64,000 nt of DNA from Ruminococcus sp. UNK.MGS-30 (GCA_000980705.1 LBCK01000002.1:124001-188000); one strand, 5' to 3'; positions 37,048-45,129 are shown, counted from the first letter of the stretch. The notes: a model not told the origin generated them from the sequence alone. Numbers and translations: made by a program.

Positions 37048-37797
37048 ATGGCAAAATTTGCGATCCATGACATGGACTTGTACTACAACACGTTCCATGC
37101 GCTGAAAAATATCAATCTGGAACTGCCGGAGCATCAGGTGAGCGCCTTTATCGGGCCGTCCGGCTGCGGCAAGTCCACGCTGCTGAAATCCCTGAACCGG
37201 ATGAACGATCTGGTAGAGGGCTGTAAGATCACCGGCGATATCCGCCTGGACGGGGAGGACATTTACGGCGATATGGATGTGAACCTGCTGCGCAAGCGGG
37301 TGGGCATGGTGTTCCAGAAAGCGAACCCGTTCCCCATGAGCATCTATGACAACATCGCCTACGGTCCCCGTACCCACGGCATCCGTTCCAAGGCAAAGCT
37401 GGACGAGATCGTGGAAAGCTCGCTCCGGGACGCTGCCATCTGGGACGAGGTGAAGGACCGTCTCAACAAGAGCGCCCTGGGTATGTCCGGCGGACAGCAG
37501 CAGCGTCTGTGTATCGCCCGTGCGCTGGCGGTGCAACCCGAAGTACTGCTGATGGACGAACCCACCAGCGCTCTCGACCCGATCTCGACCTCAAAGGTGG
37601 AAGATCTGGTCATGTCGCTGAAAAATGACTATACCATTATCATCGTCACCCACAATATGCAGCAGGCGACCCGTGTGTCTGACCGCACCGCCTTTTTCCT
37701 GCTGGGTGAAGTGGTGGAATATGCAGAAACAGAAAAGCTGTTCTCCAATCCGCAGGATAAGCGGACAGAGGACTACATTTCGGGGAGGTTCGGATAA
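37048..37797 (+). CDS. pstB: Phosphate ABC transporter ATPase PstB
   Basis: A 249-residue ABC ATPase: Walker [11 protein letters not shown]-loop [16 protein letters not shown] typical of PstB, signature [18 protein letters not shown], Walker [14 protein letters not shown]-loop [15 protein letters not shown] precedes ATG 37048. Its stop overlaps phoU (TAATG), so the two are coupled. Confidence 0.97.
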   Translation: MAKFAIHDMDLYYNTFHALKNINLELPEHQVSAFIGPSGCGKSTLLKSLNRMNDLVEGCKITGDIRLDGEDIYGDMDVNLLRKRVGMVFQKANPFPMSIYDNIAYGPRTHGIRSKAKLDEIVESSLRDAAIWDEVKDRLNKSALGMSGGQQQRLCIARALAVQPEVLLMDEPTSALDPISTSKVEDLVMSLKNDYTIIIVTHNMQQATRVSDRTAFFLLGEVVEYAETEKLFSNPQDKRTEDYISGRFG

Positions 37798-38444
37798 TGA
37801 GAGAGTATTACGAATCGCAGCTGGCAAAGCTGAATACAGAGATGATCCAGATGGGCGCACGGTGCGAGGACGCCATCTCCGGTGCGATCCAGGCGCTTTT
37901 GGAGAACAATCGGGCGCTCGCCGAAAAGGTGGACGGTTTCGAGCTGGAGATCGACCAGTACGAACGGGATATCGAGCGGCTGTGTATGCGGCTTTTGCTG
38001 CTCCAGCAGCCCGTGGCGACAGATCTGCGTGTGGTCTCTTCGGCACTGAAAATGATCTCCGACCTGGAGCGCATCGGCGACCAGGCGGCGGATATCGCTG
38101 ACATCACCAAGCACGTTTCGTTCCGGGAATATGCTGGAAAGGTGCATATCAAGGAGATGGCAAAGGCAGCCATCGGCATGGTGACCGACAGCGTGGACTC
38201 CTACGTGAAAATGGATGCGGAGCTGGCGAAAAAGGTGGCGCAGGCAGATGACCAGGTGGATGACCTGTTCGTGAAGGTCCGCCAGGAGCTGGTGGAACTG
38301 GTGCGCACCAACCAGGACATGGCGGAAAACGCACTGGATCTCATGATGATCGCCAAGTATCTGGAACGCATCGGCGACCACGCTGTCAATGTGGCAGAGT
38401 GGGTGATGTATGCCATTACCGGTAAGCATGAGAAGTTGGCGTGA
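37797..38444 (+). CDS. phoU: Phosphate signalling/regulatory protein PhoU
   Basis: A 215-residue two-repeat PhoU helical-bundle protein. Each half shows the metal-binding E-R-I-G-D pattern: DLERIGDQAADIADITK and YLERIGDHAVNVAEWV. It restrains the PhoR/PhoP response and PstB transport when phosphate is ample. It overlaps pstB and is followed by repeats before phoP-phoR. Confidence 0.95.
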   Translation: MREYYESQLAKLNTEMIQMGARCEDAISGAIQALLENNRALAEKVDGFELEIDQYERDIERLCMRLLLLQQPVATDLRVVSSALKMISDLERIGDQAADIADITKHVSFREYAGKVHIKEMAKAAIGMVTDSVDSYVKMDAELAKKVAQADDQVDDLFVKVRQELVELVRTNQDMAENALDLMMIAKYLERIGDHAVNVAEWVMYAITGKHEKLA

Positions 38445-38445
38445 G

Positions 38446-38763
38446 GGATGACTCCTCAGTCAAGCCTACGGCTTGCCAGCGTAATAACTCCTCCGGCACT
38501 TCGTGCCACCTCCTCTAAAGAGGAGGCTTTCTCAAATCGTCTCCTCTTTAGAGGAGATGCCCGACAGGGCAGAGGAGTCGATTCGGGCGAACAGTGTTCG
38601 CCTAATTCCATAAGGTTTTTCTTTTCCGGTACGCCACTCCTCAGTCAAGCCTACGGCTTGCCAGCTCCTCTGGAAGAGGAGCCTAATTGCCTCCTCTTAT
38701 AGAGGAGGTGTCCGGCAGGACGGAGGAGTCAACCCGGGCGAACACTGTTCGCCCCTACAGAGT
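38446..38763. repeat. Mosaic hairpin repeat, locus 14, between phoU and phoPR
   Basis: CAAGCCTACGGCTTG twice, GGCACTTCGTGCC, CTCCTCTAAAGAGGAG, CTCCTCTTTAGAGGAG, GCCCGACAGGGC, CTCCTCTGGAAGAGGAG, CTCCTCTTATAGAGGAG, GGGCGAACACTGTTCGCCC. Here many modules are in inverted orientation relative to locus 13. Confidence 0.85.
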
Positions 38764-38820
38764 CGTTTCACCCATTGCCAAACGCAACCCATACGCAAAA
38801 CAAAAACTGCAAAACCATCC

Positions 38821-38849
38821 TTGACGAATCGTCGGGAATATGGTACGAT
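38821..38849 (+). promoter_or_regulatory. Promoter of phoP-phoR
   Basis: TTGACG (38821-38826), 17 bp and TACGAT (38844-38849). Transcription would begin near 38856, only ~14 nt before a terminator-like hairpin. Confidence 0.7.
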
Positions 38850-38862
38850 AAAGACGGTAAAA

Positions 38863-38902
38863 AACGTCAAGAGGGAACATCGCTGTGACGTTCCCTCTTT
38901 TT
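38863..38902 (+). terminator. Terminator/attenuator hairpin in the phoPR leader
   Basis: The terminator stem AGAGGGAAC (38870-38878) / GTTCCCTCT (38890-38898) ends in TTTTT. An alternative helix AACGTCA (38863-38869) / TGACGTT (38886-38892) uses part of the same 3' arm, so the two folds exclude each other. It could also simply terminate transcripts coming from phoU. Confidence 0.65.
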
Positions 38903-38988
38903 ATTTGTAATTCGGAGTGCATTCCCGTACCCCGGCACGGCTGCCGGAGGGTGCGGCGCAGACTCTGCATCAGAGAAAGGGCAGCAAT

Positions 38989-39666
38989 ATGATTTATTTG
39001 GTAGAAGACGATGATAGCATCCGGGAGCTGGTGATCTATACGCTGCGCAGCACCGGCATGGAGGCAAAGGGGTTCGGGCTGCCGTCGGCGTTCTGGCGTG
39101 CGATGGCAGAGGAGACACCGGAACTGGTACTGCTGGACATTATGCTGCCGGAAGAGGATGGTCTGGAGATCCTCAAGAAGCTCCGCAGCCGCCAGGCGAC
39201 CAAGACGCTGCCGGTCATTATGCTCACCGCCAAGGGAACAGAGTATGACCAGGTGGTGGGGCTGGACAATGGCGCAGATGACTATATCCCCAAGCCGTTC
39301 GGCATGATGGCGCTGGTGGCACGCATCAAGGCGGTGCTGCGCCGTACGGAAAAGCCGGTGGAAGAAAAGGTGCTGCGGCTGGGCGAACTGAGCGTCAATC
39401 CCACACGGCACGTGGTACAGGTGAGCGGCGAGACCGTGAACCTTACCCTCAAGGAGTTCGAACTGCTGTGTCTGCTGCTGGACAATCCCGGCGTGGTCTT
39501 TACAAGAGACCAGCTGTTGAACCAGATCTGGGGCTATTCCTTTGACGGCGAGAGCCGCACGGTGGATGTCCATGTGCGCCACCTGCGTCAGAAACTGGGG
39601 GACTGCGGCAACTATATCGAGACCGTCCGGGGCATCGGCTATCGTTCGGGGGATGGTAAGGCATGA
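38989..39666 (+). CDS. phoP: Phosphate response regulator PhoP/PhoB (OmpR family)
   Basis: A 225-residue two-component regulator. The receiver domain has phospho-acceptor Asp50 in LVLLDIMLPEEDG, acidic pocket VEDDD, Thr in MLTAKGTE and Lys in YIPKPFG. The C-terminal winged helix ends SRTVDVHVRHLRQKLGD ... IETVRGIGYR. ATG 38989 is taken as start because the receiver begins there. Its stop overlaps phoR (ATGA). The likely target is the TTAACA array before pstS. Confidence 0.93.
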   Translation: MIYLVEDDDSIRELVIYTLRSTGMEAKGFGLPSAFWRAMAEETPELVLLDIMLPEEDGLEILKKLRSRQATKTLPVIMLTAKGTEYDQVVGLDNGADDYIPKPFGMMALVARIKAVLRRTEKPVEEKVLRLGELSVNPTRHVVQVSGETVNLTLKEFELLCLLLDNPGVVFTRDQLLNQIWGYSFDGESRTVDVHVRHLRQKLGDCGNYIETVRGIGYRSGDGKA

Positions 39667-41330
39667 CCAGAAAGATCTTTCAGTCCATGATCGCCGTGGT
39701 GGTGTCTGTGCTGCTGCTGAGCCTGGCACTCATCACCGGCGTACTCTACGAACACTTTGAATCTGCCATGCTGGATCAGATGCGCACCACGGCGTCCTTT
39801 GTGGAGCAGGGTGTGAAAGAGGACGGCATGAAGTATCTGGACGAGATGTCGTCCAGCCAGTGCCGCATCACCTGGATCGAGGCAGACGGCACGGTAAAAT
39901 TCGACAACCGCAGCGACCCCGGCACTATGGAAAACCACGCCGACCGGGCAGAGGTGAAGGAGGCGCTGGAAAACGAGTCCGGCACCAGTATCCGCCGCTC
40001 GTCCACCCTGTCGGAGCATACCCTCTATTACGCCAAGCGGATGCAGGACGGCACGGTGCTGCGTCTCGCCATGTCTCAGCGCTCGGTGCTGTTCCTCATG
40101 GGCGGCATGATCTCGCCGGTGGTGTTTATCTTCCTGGCGGCGTGCGCCCTTGCCGGGGTTTTGTCCTACCGGGTGTCCAAGAAGATCGTGAAACCGCTGG
40201 GCAGCATCGACTTGCAGCATCCGGAACAGGTGGAGACCTATGACGAGCTTTCGCCGTTTTTACAGCGCATCGCTGCACAGAACCGAGAAATTCGCAGCCA
40301 GATGGAAGAGATCCGCAAGCAGCAGCAGGAATTTTCCATGATTACGGAGAATATGAGCGAGGGACTGTTTGTGGTAGACCGGAACTATCAGATTTTGTCC
40401 TATAACCGGAGCGCTGTGCGCATTTTTGGCATGGCGCCGGAAAGCGTCCCCGAAAATCTGCTGGCGGTGAACCGGAGCGAGGGATTCCGCAGCGTGGTGG
40501 ACAGCGCCCTCAAGGGTCGCCATGCCCAGGAAAACCTGGAACTGGACGGCAGAGTCTATCAGATCATTGCCAGCCCGGTGTGCCAGCAGGAGGATGCGCT
40601 GGATCTGGTGGGTGCGGTGATCCTGACCCTGGATGTGACGGAAAAAGAGGCGCAGGAACAGTATCGCCGGGAGTTTACGGCGAATGTTTCCCACGAGCTG
40701 AAAACGCCGCTGACTTCCATTTCCGGCATTGCGGAGATCATCCGGAACGGCATCGTCAGACCGGAGGACATCCCTCATTTTGCCGGCAAGATCTATGACG
40801 AGTCCCAGCGGCTCATTACCCTAATCGGGGATATCATCAAGCTGTCCCGGCTGGACGAAAACCAGGTCCCCATGGAACGGGAATCGGTGGACTTGCTGGA
40901 GACTGCACGGGATGTGGTGCAGCAGCTGGCATCCGTTGCCCGGAAAAACGGGGTCACGCTGGTGACCAACGGCAGCCACGGCGTGGTGAACGGCGTGCGC
41001 CAGGTGCTGGGGGAGATGGTGTACAATCTCTGCGAAAATGCGGTGAAGTACAACCGCCCCGGCGGCAGGGTCTGGGTGGATGTCCGCCAGGCGGCAGACC
41101 ATGTGGAACTGTGCGTCAAGGATACCGGCATCGGCATCCCGGCGGCAGAGCAGGGACGCATCTTCGAGCGGTTCTACCGGGTGGACAAGAGCCACTCCAA
41201 GGCGGTGGGCGGCACAGGTCTGGGGCTGTCCATCGTCAAGCACGGCGCAGCGCTCCACCATGCGACCATCCACGTGGACAGCGAACCCGGCGAGGGGACT
41301 GCCATCACGCTGACGTTCCCGGCAGGGTAA
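39663..41330 (+). CDS. phoR: Phosphate sensor histidine kinase PhoR
   Basis: A 555-residue membrane kinase. Helix 1 (~8-28) and helix 2 (~140-165) flank an extracytoplasmic sensor; a PAS domain (~225-330) follows. HisKA carries His344 in NVSHELKTPLTSI, and the HATPase domain has NLCENAVKYN, DTGIGIP, and GGTGLGLSIVKHGA. It is translationally coupled to phoP by overlap at 39663-39666. It phosphorylates PhoP under phosphate limitation, with PhoU and Pst as upstream inputs. Confidence 0.93.
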   Translation: MTRKIFQSMIAVVVSVLLLSLALITGVLYEHFESAMLDQMRTTASFVEQGVKEDGMKYLDEMSSSQCRITWIEADGTVKFDNRSDPGTMENHADRAEVKEALENESGTSIRRSSTLSEHTLYYAKRMQDGTVLRLAMSQRSVLFLMGGMISPVVFIFLAACALAGVLSYRVSKKIVKPLGSIDLQHPEQVETYDELSPFLQRIAAQNREIRSQMEEIRKQQQEFSMITENMSEGLFVVDRNYQILSYNRSAVRIFGMAPESVPENLLAVNRSEGFRSVVDSALKGRHAQENLELDGRVYQIIASPVCQQEDALDLVGAVILTLDVTEKEAQEQYRREFTANVSHELKTPLTSISGIAEIIRNGIVRPEDIPHFAGKIYDESQRLITLIGDIIKLSRLDENQVPMERESVDLLETARDVVQQLASVARKNGVTLVTNGSHGVVNGVRQVLGEMVYNLCENAVKYNRPGGRVWVDVRQAADHVELCVKDTGIGIPAAEQGRIFERFYRVDKSHSKAVGGTGLGLSIVKHGAALHHATIHVDSEPGEGTAITLTFPAG

Positions 41331-41340
41331 GAAAAACGGT

Positions 41341-41366
41341 GCGAAAAATGAAAAAAGCCCCTTGAC
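41341..41366. repeat. Remnant of a toxin-antitoxin cassette end
   Basis: GCGAAAAATGAAAAAAGCCCCTTGACA closely matches the antisense-promoter end of cassette E (55263-55287: GGAAAAAATGAAAAAATCCCCTTGACA). No -10 or downstream cassette follows, so this looks like a truncated copy beside cassette A. Confidence 0.45.
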
Positions 41367-41563
41367 ATGAACCAATCCCAAATCGTTAGATTTTTTTGAC
41401 TAACTTTTAGGAGGCGGTTCAACAAAAGGGGTTTTTGTTTGACATTTTTTGCAAAGTGTGGTATACTGGGGGTCTGAGGGCATACCTGAAACGGTAGGCG
41501 GTTTGAAAATTCTTTTGCTTCTGCTCCCACTGCTGAATTTACAACAGTTGGGAGGTGATTGCT

Positions 41564-41707
41564 ATGATGGATCAGTACGTCACTTTCGACGACTTGCTGA
41601 AAATTTGCAGTATTCTGCTGAATCTCGCAAGTCTGATCTTTTACATCTACTATAACCATAAAAATAGTAATGCAGATCACCGCAATGACGAGAATAAAAA
41701 GAAATAA
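41564..41707 (+). CDS. Type I toxin-like small membrane peptide, cassette A
   Basis: A 47-residue peptide MMDQYVTFDDLLKICSI... with one hydrophobic helix (~residues 11-30) and a charged tail ending NDENKKK. It resembles the TxpA/BsrG/holin-like toxins of Firmicutes (short N-terminus with Y-x-x-x-x-L-L, one helix, Lys tail). Its promoter is TTGACA 41439-41444, 17 bp, TATACT 41462-41467. A very strong Shine-Dalgarno sequence GGGAGGTGA (41550-41558) is partly sequestered by an upstream CTCCCACTGCTG arm (hairpin ~41524-41554). A convergent antisense RNA and a shared bidirectional terminator (AACCGCC 41706-41712 / GGCGGTT 41734-41740) complete the module. The peptide is identical in cassettes B and C. 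Confidence 0.8.
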   Translation: MMDQYVTFDDLLKICSILLNLASLIFYIYYNHKNSNADHRNDENKKK

Positions 41708-41797
41708 CCGCCCGTAAAAGTTCCCCAACTTGCGGCGGTTAAGTCTTTTTTAATCAAAGCAGTGGGAGCAAACCGTCTACTGGTATGCTCTCTTTCT
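41697..41797 (-). ncRNA. Putative antisense antitoxin RNA, cassette A
   Basis: The minus-strand promoter is TTGACA (complement of 41827-41832), 17 bp, TATAAT (complement of 41804-41809); start near 41797. The transcript runs into the toxin 3' end and stops at the shared GGCGGTT hairpin, giving about 100 nt. Its 5' part (GCATACCAGTAGACGGTTTG, then CTCCCACTGCT) mimics the toxin mRNA leader and contains an anti-Shine-Dalgarno stretch. Confidence 0.7.
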
Positions 41798-41883
41798 ATT
41801 TCTATTATACGATATTGCGCCCCTTTTGTCAAGGGGATTTTTTCATTTTCACCGCCAATTTTCCTTTACGACCCAACAGCCAC

Positions 41884-42879
41884 TTATCCGTTTCCATGCT
41901 GCAGCTGCTGCTGGCGTTTCAGCACCCGGACATCTTGTCCCACGAACTGATAGCAGTTATAGTTGGTATAGATCCGGGAGGTGATGCGCTCATCGTACTG
42001 GTGGGAGATCTCATCGTAGTTGAGGTTGGTGCTGATGATGGTAGGGCGATTCCGGTTCATCCGGGTGTTGATGATATTATAAATGGTAGACTGATAGAAC
42101 TGGGAGTGGAACTCCGTCCCCAGGTCATCCAGGATGAGCAGGTCACAGGACAGCAGCAGCTCCAGGGTGTCATCGTCACCGCTTGCCCTGCCAAAATGTT
42201 CCCGCTCCACCTGGCGCAGAAAGTTAATGACCGAGTCATAGAGGACGCTGTAGCCCCGGCGCAGCACCTGGTTGGCAATGGCAAGGGAAAGATGCGTCTT
42301 TCCCAGACCGGTCTTTCCGAACAGCAGGATGCTGGGAGATTCCGGGGTAAAGTGCCGGGCGTATTCCCGGCAGAAGTACAGCACCCGTTCCATGGCATTG
42401 TAGCAGCTGCCGCCGTTTTCGGTGTGCAGCCCTTTATAATAGTCCAGGGAAAAGTTCTCAAAGCTGCACTGCTCGAACCGGACGCTCTGGTTCAGTTTCT
42501 CAGCCGAAAGCTTTGCCACCAGTTCGGTGAGACAAGAACAGGTCTTTCCCTGGAAAAAGCCGGTGTCCTGGCATTTTTCACAGGTGTAGTGCAGTTCCAG
42601 ATAGTCTGCCGGATAGCCGTGCTGTTCCAGCAGTGTCCGGATCATCGCCTGCCCCTGCTGATTCTGCCGCCGCAGGGATTCCACCTGTTCGCTCACATTG
42701 CCGCCGTCCCGGATGATTTCCAGCAGGTTCCGGCTGGTGCGGAACAGCTGGCGGTTGATCTCTACCACTTCCGGGATGCGTGTCTCGATCTCCTGGATAC
42801 GCTCTTCCTGCTGCGTCCTGGCGCTGTTGCGCCGGGTGGAGATAATGCGCAGGGCGTGTTCGAGATTTTCTTCGTTCAT
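41884..42879 (-). CDS. DnaC/DnaI-type helicase loader ATPase
   Basis: A 331-residue AAA+ protein. The N-terminal half has coiled-coil-like helices and a cysteine cluster (CEKCQDTGFFQGKTCSC), as in the zinc-binding domain of DnaI. The ATPase has Walker A GKTGLGKTH, Walker B LLILDDLGTE, sensor-like IISTNLNYDEI and the Arg finger region DERITSRI. It should load the replicative helicase. It follows the dnaD-like gene by 46 bp on the same strand; this DnaD-DnaI pair is the usual primosome unit in clostridia. Confidence 0.88.
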   Translation of the reverse strand: MNEENLEHALRIISTRRNSARTQQEERIQEIETRIPEVVEINRQLFRTSRNLLEIIRDGGNVSEQVESLRRQNQQGQAMIRTLLEQHGYPADYLELHYTCEKCQDTGFFQGKTCSCLTELVAKLSAEKLNQSVRFEQCSFENFSLDYYKGLHTENGGSCYNAMERVLYFCREYARHFTPESPSILLFGKTGLGKTHLSLAIANQVLRRGYSVLYDSVINFLRQVEREHFGRASGDDDTLELLLSCDLLILDDLGTEFHSQFYQSTIYNIINTRMNRNRPTIISTNLNYDEISHQYDERITSRIYTNYNCYQFVGQDVRVLKRQQQLQHGNG

Positions 42880-42925
42880 TGGGTACTCCTTTGGTCAGTG
42901 CCGGCTGGTGCGAACACACTGGTTC

Positions 42926-43912
42926 TTACGGTTCCAGATTGCGGATAAAGGATTGATACGCCTCGGCGTTGTCGCTCTTGGGGACGGCGTTCTTTGCGGC
43001 AGCTTTTTTGTCCCCGGTCTCCGGGCGGTCTTTGGTGTCCACATCCGTCCGGGTACGGTATCCGGCGTTCATCCAGCGTGTGAGAATGCTGTCCAGATAG
43101 GGGAACGAAAGCTTGTCGATGCTCTCCAGAGTCTTTTCATAGGCATAGGTGATGAGATCCAGCGGTATCTTCCGGTCTTGCCACAGGTCGATGTATTCCT
43201 GCTGCTTGGGCGTGGGCTTGCGGTGCATCTCAAACGCTTTCTGGATATGCCCCGTAAAACTCCGGCGGTGTTCCATCTCGTTGATGGCGTCGGTGACCTG
43301 AGGCAGCGTCTGGATGCCGTCATTCCACCAGGATGTGATGATGCTTTCGGCATAGCTGACGCTGGATTTGTCGATGGATTTGCAGTAGAGCAGGACGGTG
43401 AGGATGATGTCGCTGCCGATGTTGTTGTAGTCGTGCATCCACACCAGTGCCTTCTGCTCCACGTGCCGCAGCGGTCGTCCCAGCTGCTGTTCCGACATCC
43501 GGAACAGGGTCTTGAGATCGTCGGATGCCTCGATGGCGCTGGCGATTTCCAGCGGTGTCAGATCGCCGCTCTTGCCGCTGGAAACCGCAGAAACATGGTT
43601 GGTACGTGGGGCTTTCGCCGGTTTCTGTTCCGGTTCGGCTGCGGTCTCTGCCGGGACGCTTTCCGCCGCCGGTTCTGTGACAGCGAAGAGGTCGGTCTGC
43701 GACCAGAACAGGGCTGCCTCTTCCACCAGCTCTTCCGAGATCGCCAGCGCCTTGGCAATCTCGCTGTGGTCTACGGTCTGCCCGTTATTGCGGAGCAGAT
43801 ACAGCAGCACTTTCAGCTGGGACGGGGTCGCCAGTTTCAGATATTGGTCTACCACAGCGTTGGGAACGCCGAACATCTGCCCGAATCCCGGGATATGTAC
43901 AGTGAGATTCAC
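42926..43912 (-). CDS. DnaD-domain primosomal protein
   Basis: A 328-residue protein with an N-terminal winged helix (LATPSQLKVLLYLLRNNGQ ... EIAKALAISEELVEEAALFW), a Pro/Glu-rich linker, and two DnaD/DnaB-type C-terminal domains (LGRPLRHVEQKALVWMHDY ... ESIITSWWNDGIQT; IPLDLITYAYEKTLESIDKLSFPYLDSILTRWMNAGYRT). The start is GTG (complement of 43910-43912) with AAGGAGG eight bases upstream; the frame is open a further 57 bases without a site. It acts in replication restart/initiation with the downstream helicase loader. Confidence 0.88.
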   Translation of the reverse strand: MNLTVHIPGFGQMFGVPNAVVDQYLKLATPSQLKVLLYLLRNNGQTVDHSEIAKALAISEELVEEAALFWSQTDLFAVTEPAAESVPAETAAEPEQKPAKAPRTNHVSAVSSGKSGDLTPLEIASAIEASDDLKTLFRMSEQQLGRPLRHVEQKALVWMHDYNNIGSDIILTVLLYCKSIDKSSVSYAESIITSWWNDGIQTLPQVTDAINEMEHRRSFTGHIQKAFEMHRKPTPKQQEYIDLWQDRKIPLDLITYAYEKTLESIDKLSFPYLDSILTRWMNAGYRTRTDVDTKDRPETGDKKAAAKNAVPKSDNAEAYQSFIRNLEP

Positions 43913-44003
43913 GAAAATTACCTCCTTAGCGGTATTGGTGGAAAATGGTGCGGATGACGCTTTCGTCATGTATAGGTTTCTCTTGTTCTGTCGTATATTT
44001 CAT

Positions 44004-44163
44004 TGTAGGGGCGAACATCGTTCGCCCGGGTAGACTCCTCTGCCCTGCCGGGCATCTCCTCTGAAGAGGAGACGATTTGTAAAAGCCGCCTCTTATAGAG
44101 GAGGTGGCACGAAGTGCCAGAGGAGTGATACACCAACGGGCGAACACTGTTCGCCCCTACAGG
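44004..44163. repeat. Mosaic hairpin repeat, locus 15
   Basis: A complete single unit: TAGGGGCGAACATCGTTCGCCC, CTCCTCTGAAGAGGAG, CTCTTATAGAG, GGCACGAAGTGCC, GAGGAGTGA, GGGCGAACACTGTTCGCCCCTACAG. The sequence to 44282 after it shows nothing else I can support. Confidence 0.85.
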
Positions 44164-44282
44164 GATGTTGCAAAACGTGTGCCTTTTCAAGGGGGACATA
44201 ATTGATAGTGCAAAGTGCAGAGAGATAAATTTAACTGAGGGGTCATACAGCAACAACCTGCATAAAAAATTGCAGAAAAAGC

Positions 44283-44311
44283 TTGACATTGGTTCTGAAA
44301 TGTGCTATAAT
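44283..44311 (+). promoter_or_regulatory. Promoter of tRNA-Leu
   Basis: TTGACA (44283-44288), 17 bp and TATAAT (44306-44311), 13 bases before the mature 5' end. Confidence 0.85.
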
Positions 44312-44324
44312 ACATTATGTCGTT

Positions 44325-44411
44325 GCCGATATGTCGGAATTGGCAGACGAGACGGACTCAAAATCCGTTGCTAGCAATAGCGTGTGGGTTCAAGTCCCAC
44401 TATCGGCACCA
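44325..44411 (+). tRNA. tRNA-Leu (CAA)
   Basis: Acceptor arms GCCGATA / TATCGGC; anticodon stem ACGGA/TCCGT with loop CTCAAAA (anticodon CAA). A long variable arm (TTGCTAGCAATAG region), GGTTCAAGTCC T arm and encoded ACCA complete a class II leucine tRNA. Confidence 0.95.
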
Positions 44412-44416
44412 GTTCA

Positions 44417-44449
44417 AAACCGCTTGTACTTTTGTATGAGCGGTTTTTT
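44417..44449 (+). terminator. Terminator of tRNA-Leu
   Basis: AAAACCGCT pairs with AGCGGTTTTTT, immediately after the tRNA. Confidence 0.85.
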
Positions 44450-44541
44450 CGTTGCCCTTTTGCCGCTCCGACGAAAACCGCCTGCTGCATTCTATGCCTG
44501 TCCGCCCGGGAAATATGCACCATATTCCGTTCTCCGGATAG

Positions 44542-44574
44542 AAAAAAAACCCATGCTACAAAATGTAACATAGG
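44542..44574 (-). terminator. Terminator of tRNA-Arg
   Basis: On the minus strand CCTATGTTAC / GTAGCATGGG (two G-U pairs) is followed by eight T residues. Confidence 0.8.
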
Positions 44575-44602
44575 TATGTTTCCGTACTTCAAAAGAAATA
44601 CT

Positions 44603-44679
44603 TGGCGTGCCCAGAGGGATTCGAACCCCCGACCTACTGGTTCGTAGCCAGTCACTCTATCCAGCTGAGCTATGGGCAC
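44603..44679 (-). tRNA. tRNA-Arg (ACG)
   Basis: Acceptor GTGCCCA / TGGGCAC with discriminator G and encoded CCA; D arm AGCTCAGCTGGATAGAG; anticodon stem ACTGG/CCAGT with loop CTACGAA (anticodon ACG); T arm GGGTTCGAATCC. Confidence 0.95.
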
Positions 44680-44721
44680 ATCTTTTTGTTTTCGTGAGCC
44701 GTGAGCCTCACAACAATAGCT

Positions 44722-44750
44722 ATTATAGCACATTCCGCCGGGCTTGTCAA
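44722..44750 (-). promoter_or_regulatory. Promoter of tRNA-Arg
   Basis: Minus strand TTGACA (complement of 44745-44750), 17 bp, TATAAT (complement of 44722-44727). Confidence 0.85.
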
Positions 44751-44822
44751 CCCTTTTTTTCAATTTTTTCGGATTTTTTTGAAAAAAGTCTGGATATGAC
44801 GCAATTTCGGGAGTTTCCGGGC

Positions 44823-44849
44823 AAAAAAATACGCCGGACAATGCCGGCG
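44823..44849 (-). terminator. Terminator of the AbrB-like gene
   Basis: Minus strand CGCCGGCATTGTCCGGCG stem-loop followed by TATTTTTTT. Confidence 0.85.
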
Positions 44850-44883
44850 ATATCTTTTTCTGCCCACGATTGGGGCGAATTAC

Positions 44884-45129
44884 TCAAAGATAATCCTTGA
44901 TGAGACTTACACAGGACTTGCAGACCTTCTTGTCGTTGAAATCGATCAGGTCGTCTGTGCGTCCGCAGAGTGCGCAGTTGCACTGTGCCTTCTGAATGAT
45001 GATCTTCTCGCCTTCGGTGTAGATCTGCAGATAATCGTTGCATTCGATCTGCAGCTGACGGCGCAGTTCTTTCGGCAGAACGAAACGTCCCAGGCTGTCT
45101 ACACGGCGCATAATTCCAGAATCTTTCAT
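44884..45129 (-). CDS. AbrB/SpoVT-family regulator with C-terminal zinc-ribbon-like motif
   Basis: An 81-residue protein. Residues ~5-50 form a swapped-hairpin AbrB DNA-binding domain (IMRRVDSLGRFVLPKELRRQLQI ... LQIYTEGEKIIIQK). Unlike Bacillus AbrB, the tail has two CxxC pairs (CALC ... CKSC), probably a metal site. It is monocistronic with a long leader (~208 nt) containing a TGCCGCA / TGCGGCA hairpin. Such transition-state regulators bind AT-rich promoters; targets are unknown. Confidence 0.85.
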   Translation of the reverse strand: MKDSGIMRRVDSLGRFVLPKELRRQLQIECNDYLQIYTEGEKIIIQKAQCNCALCGRTDDLIDFNDKKVCKSCVSLIKDYL

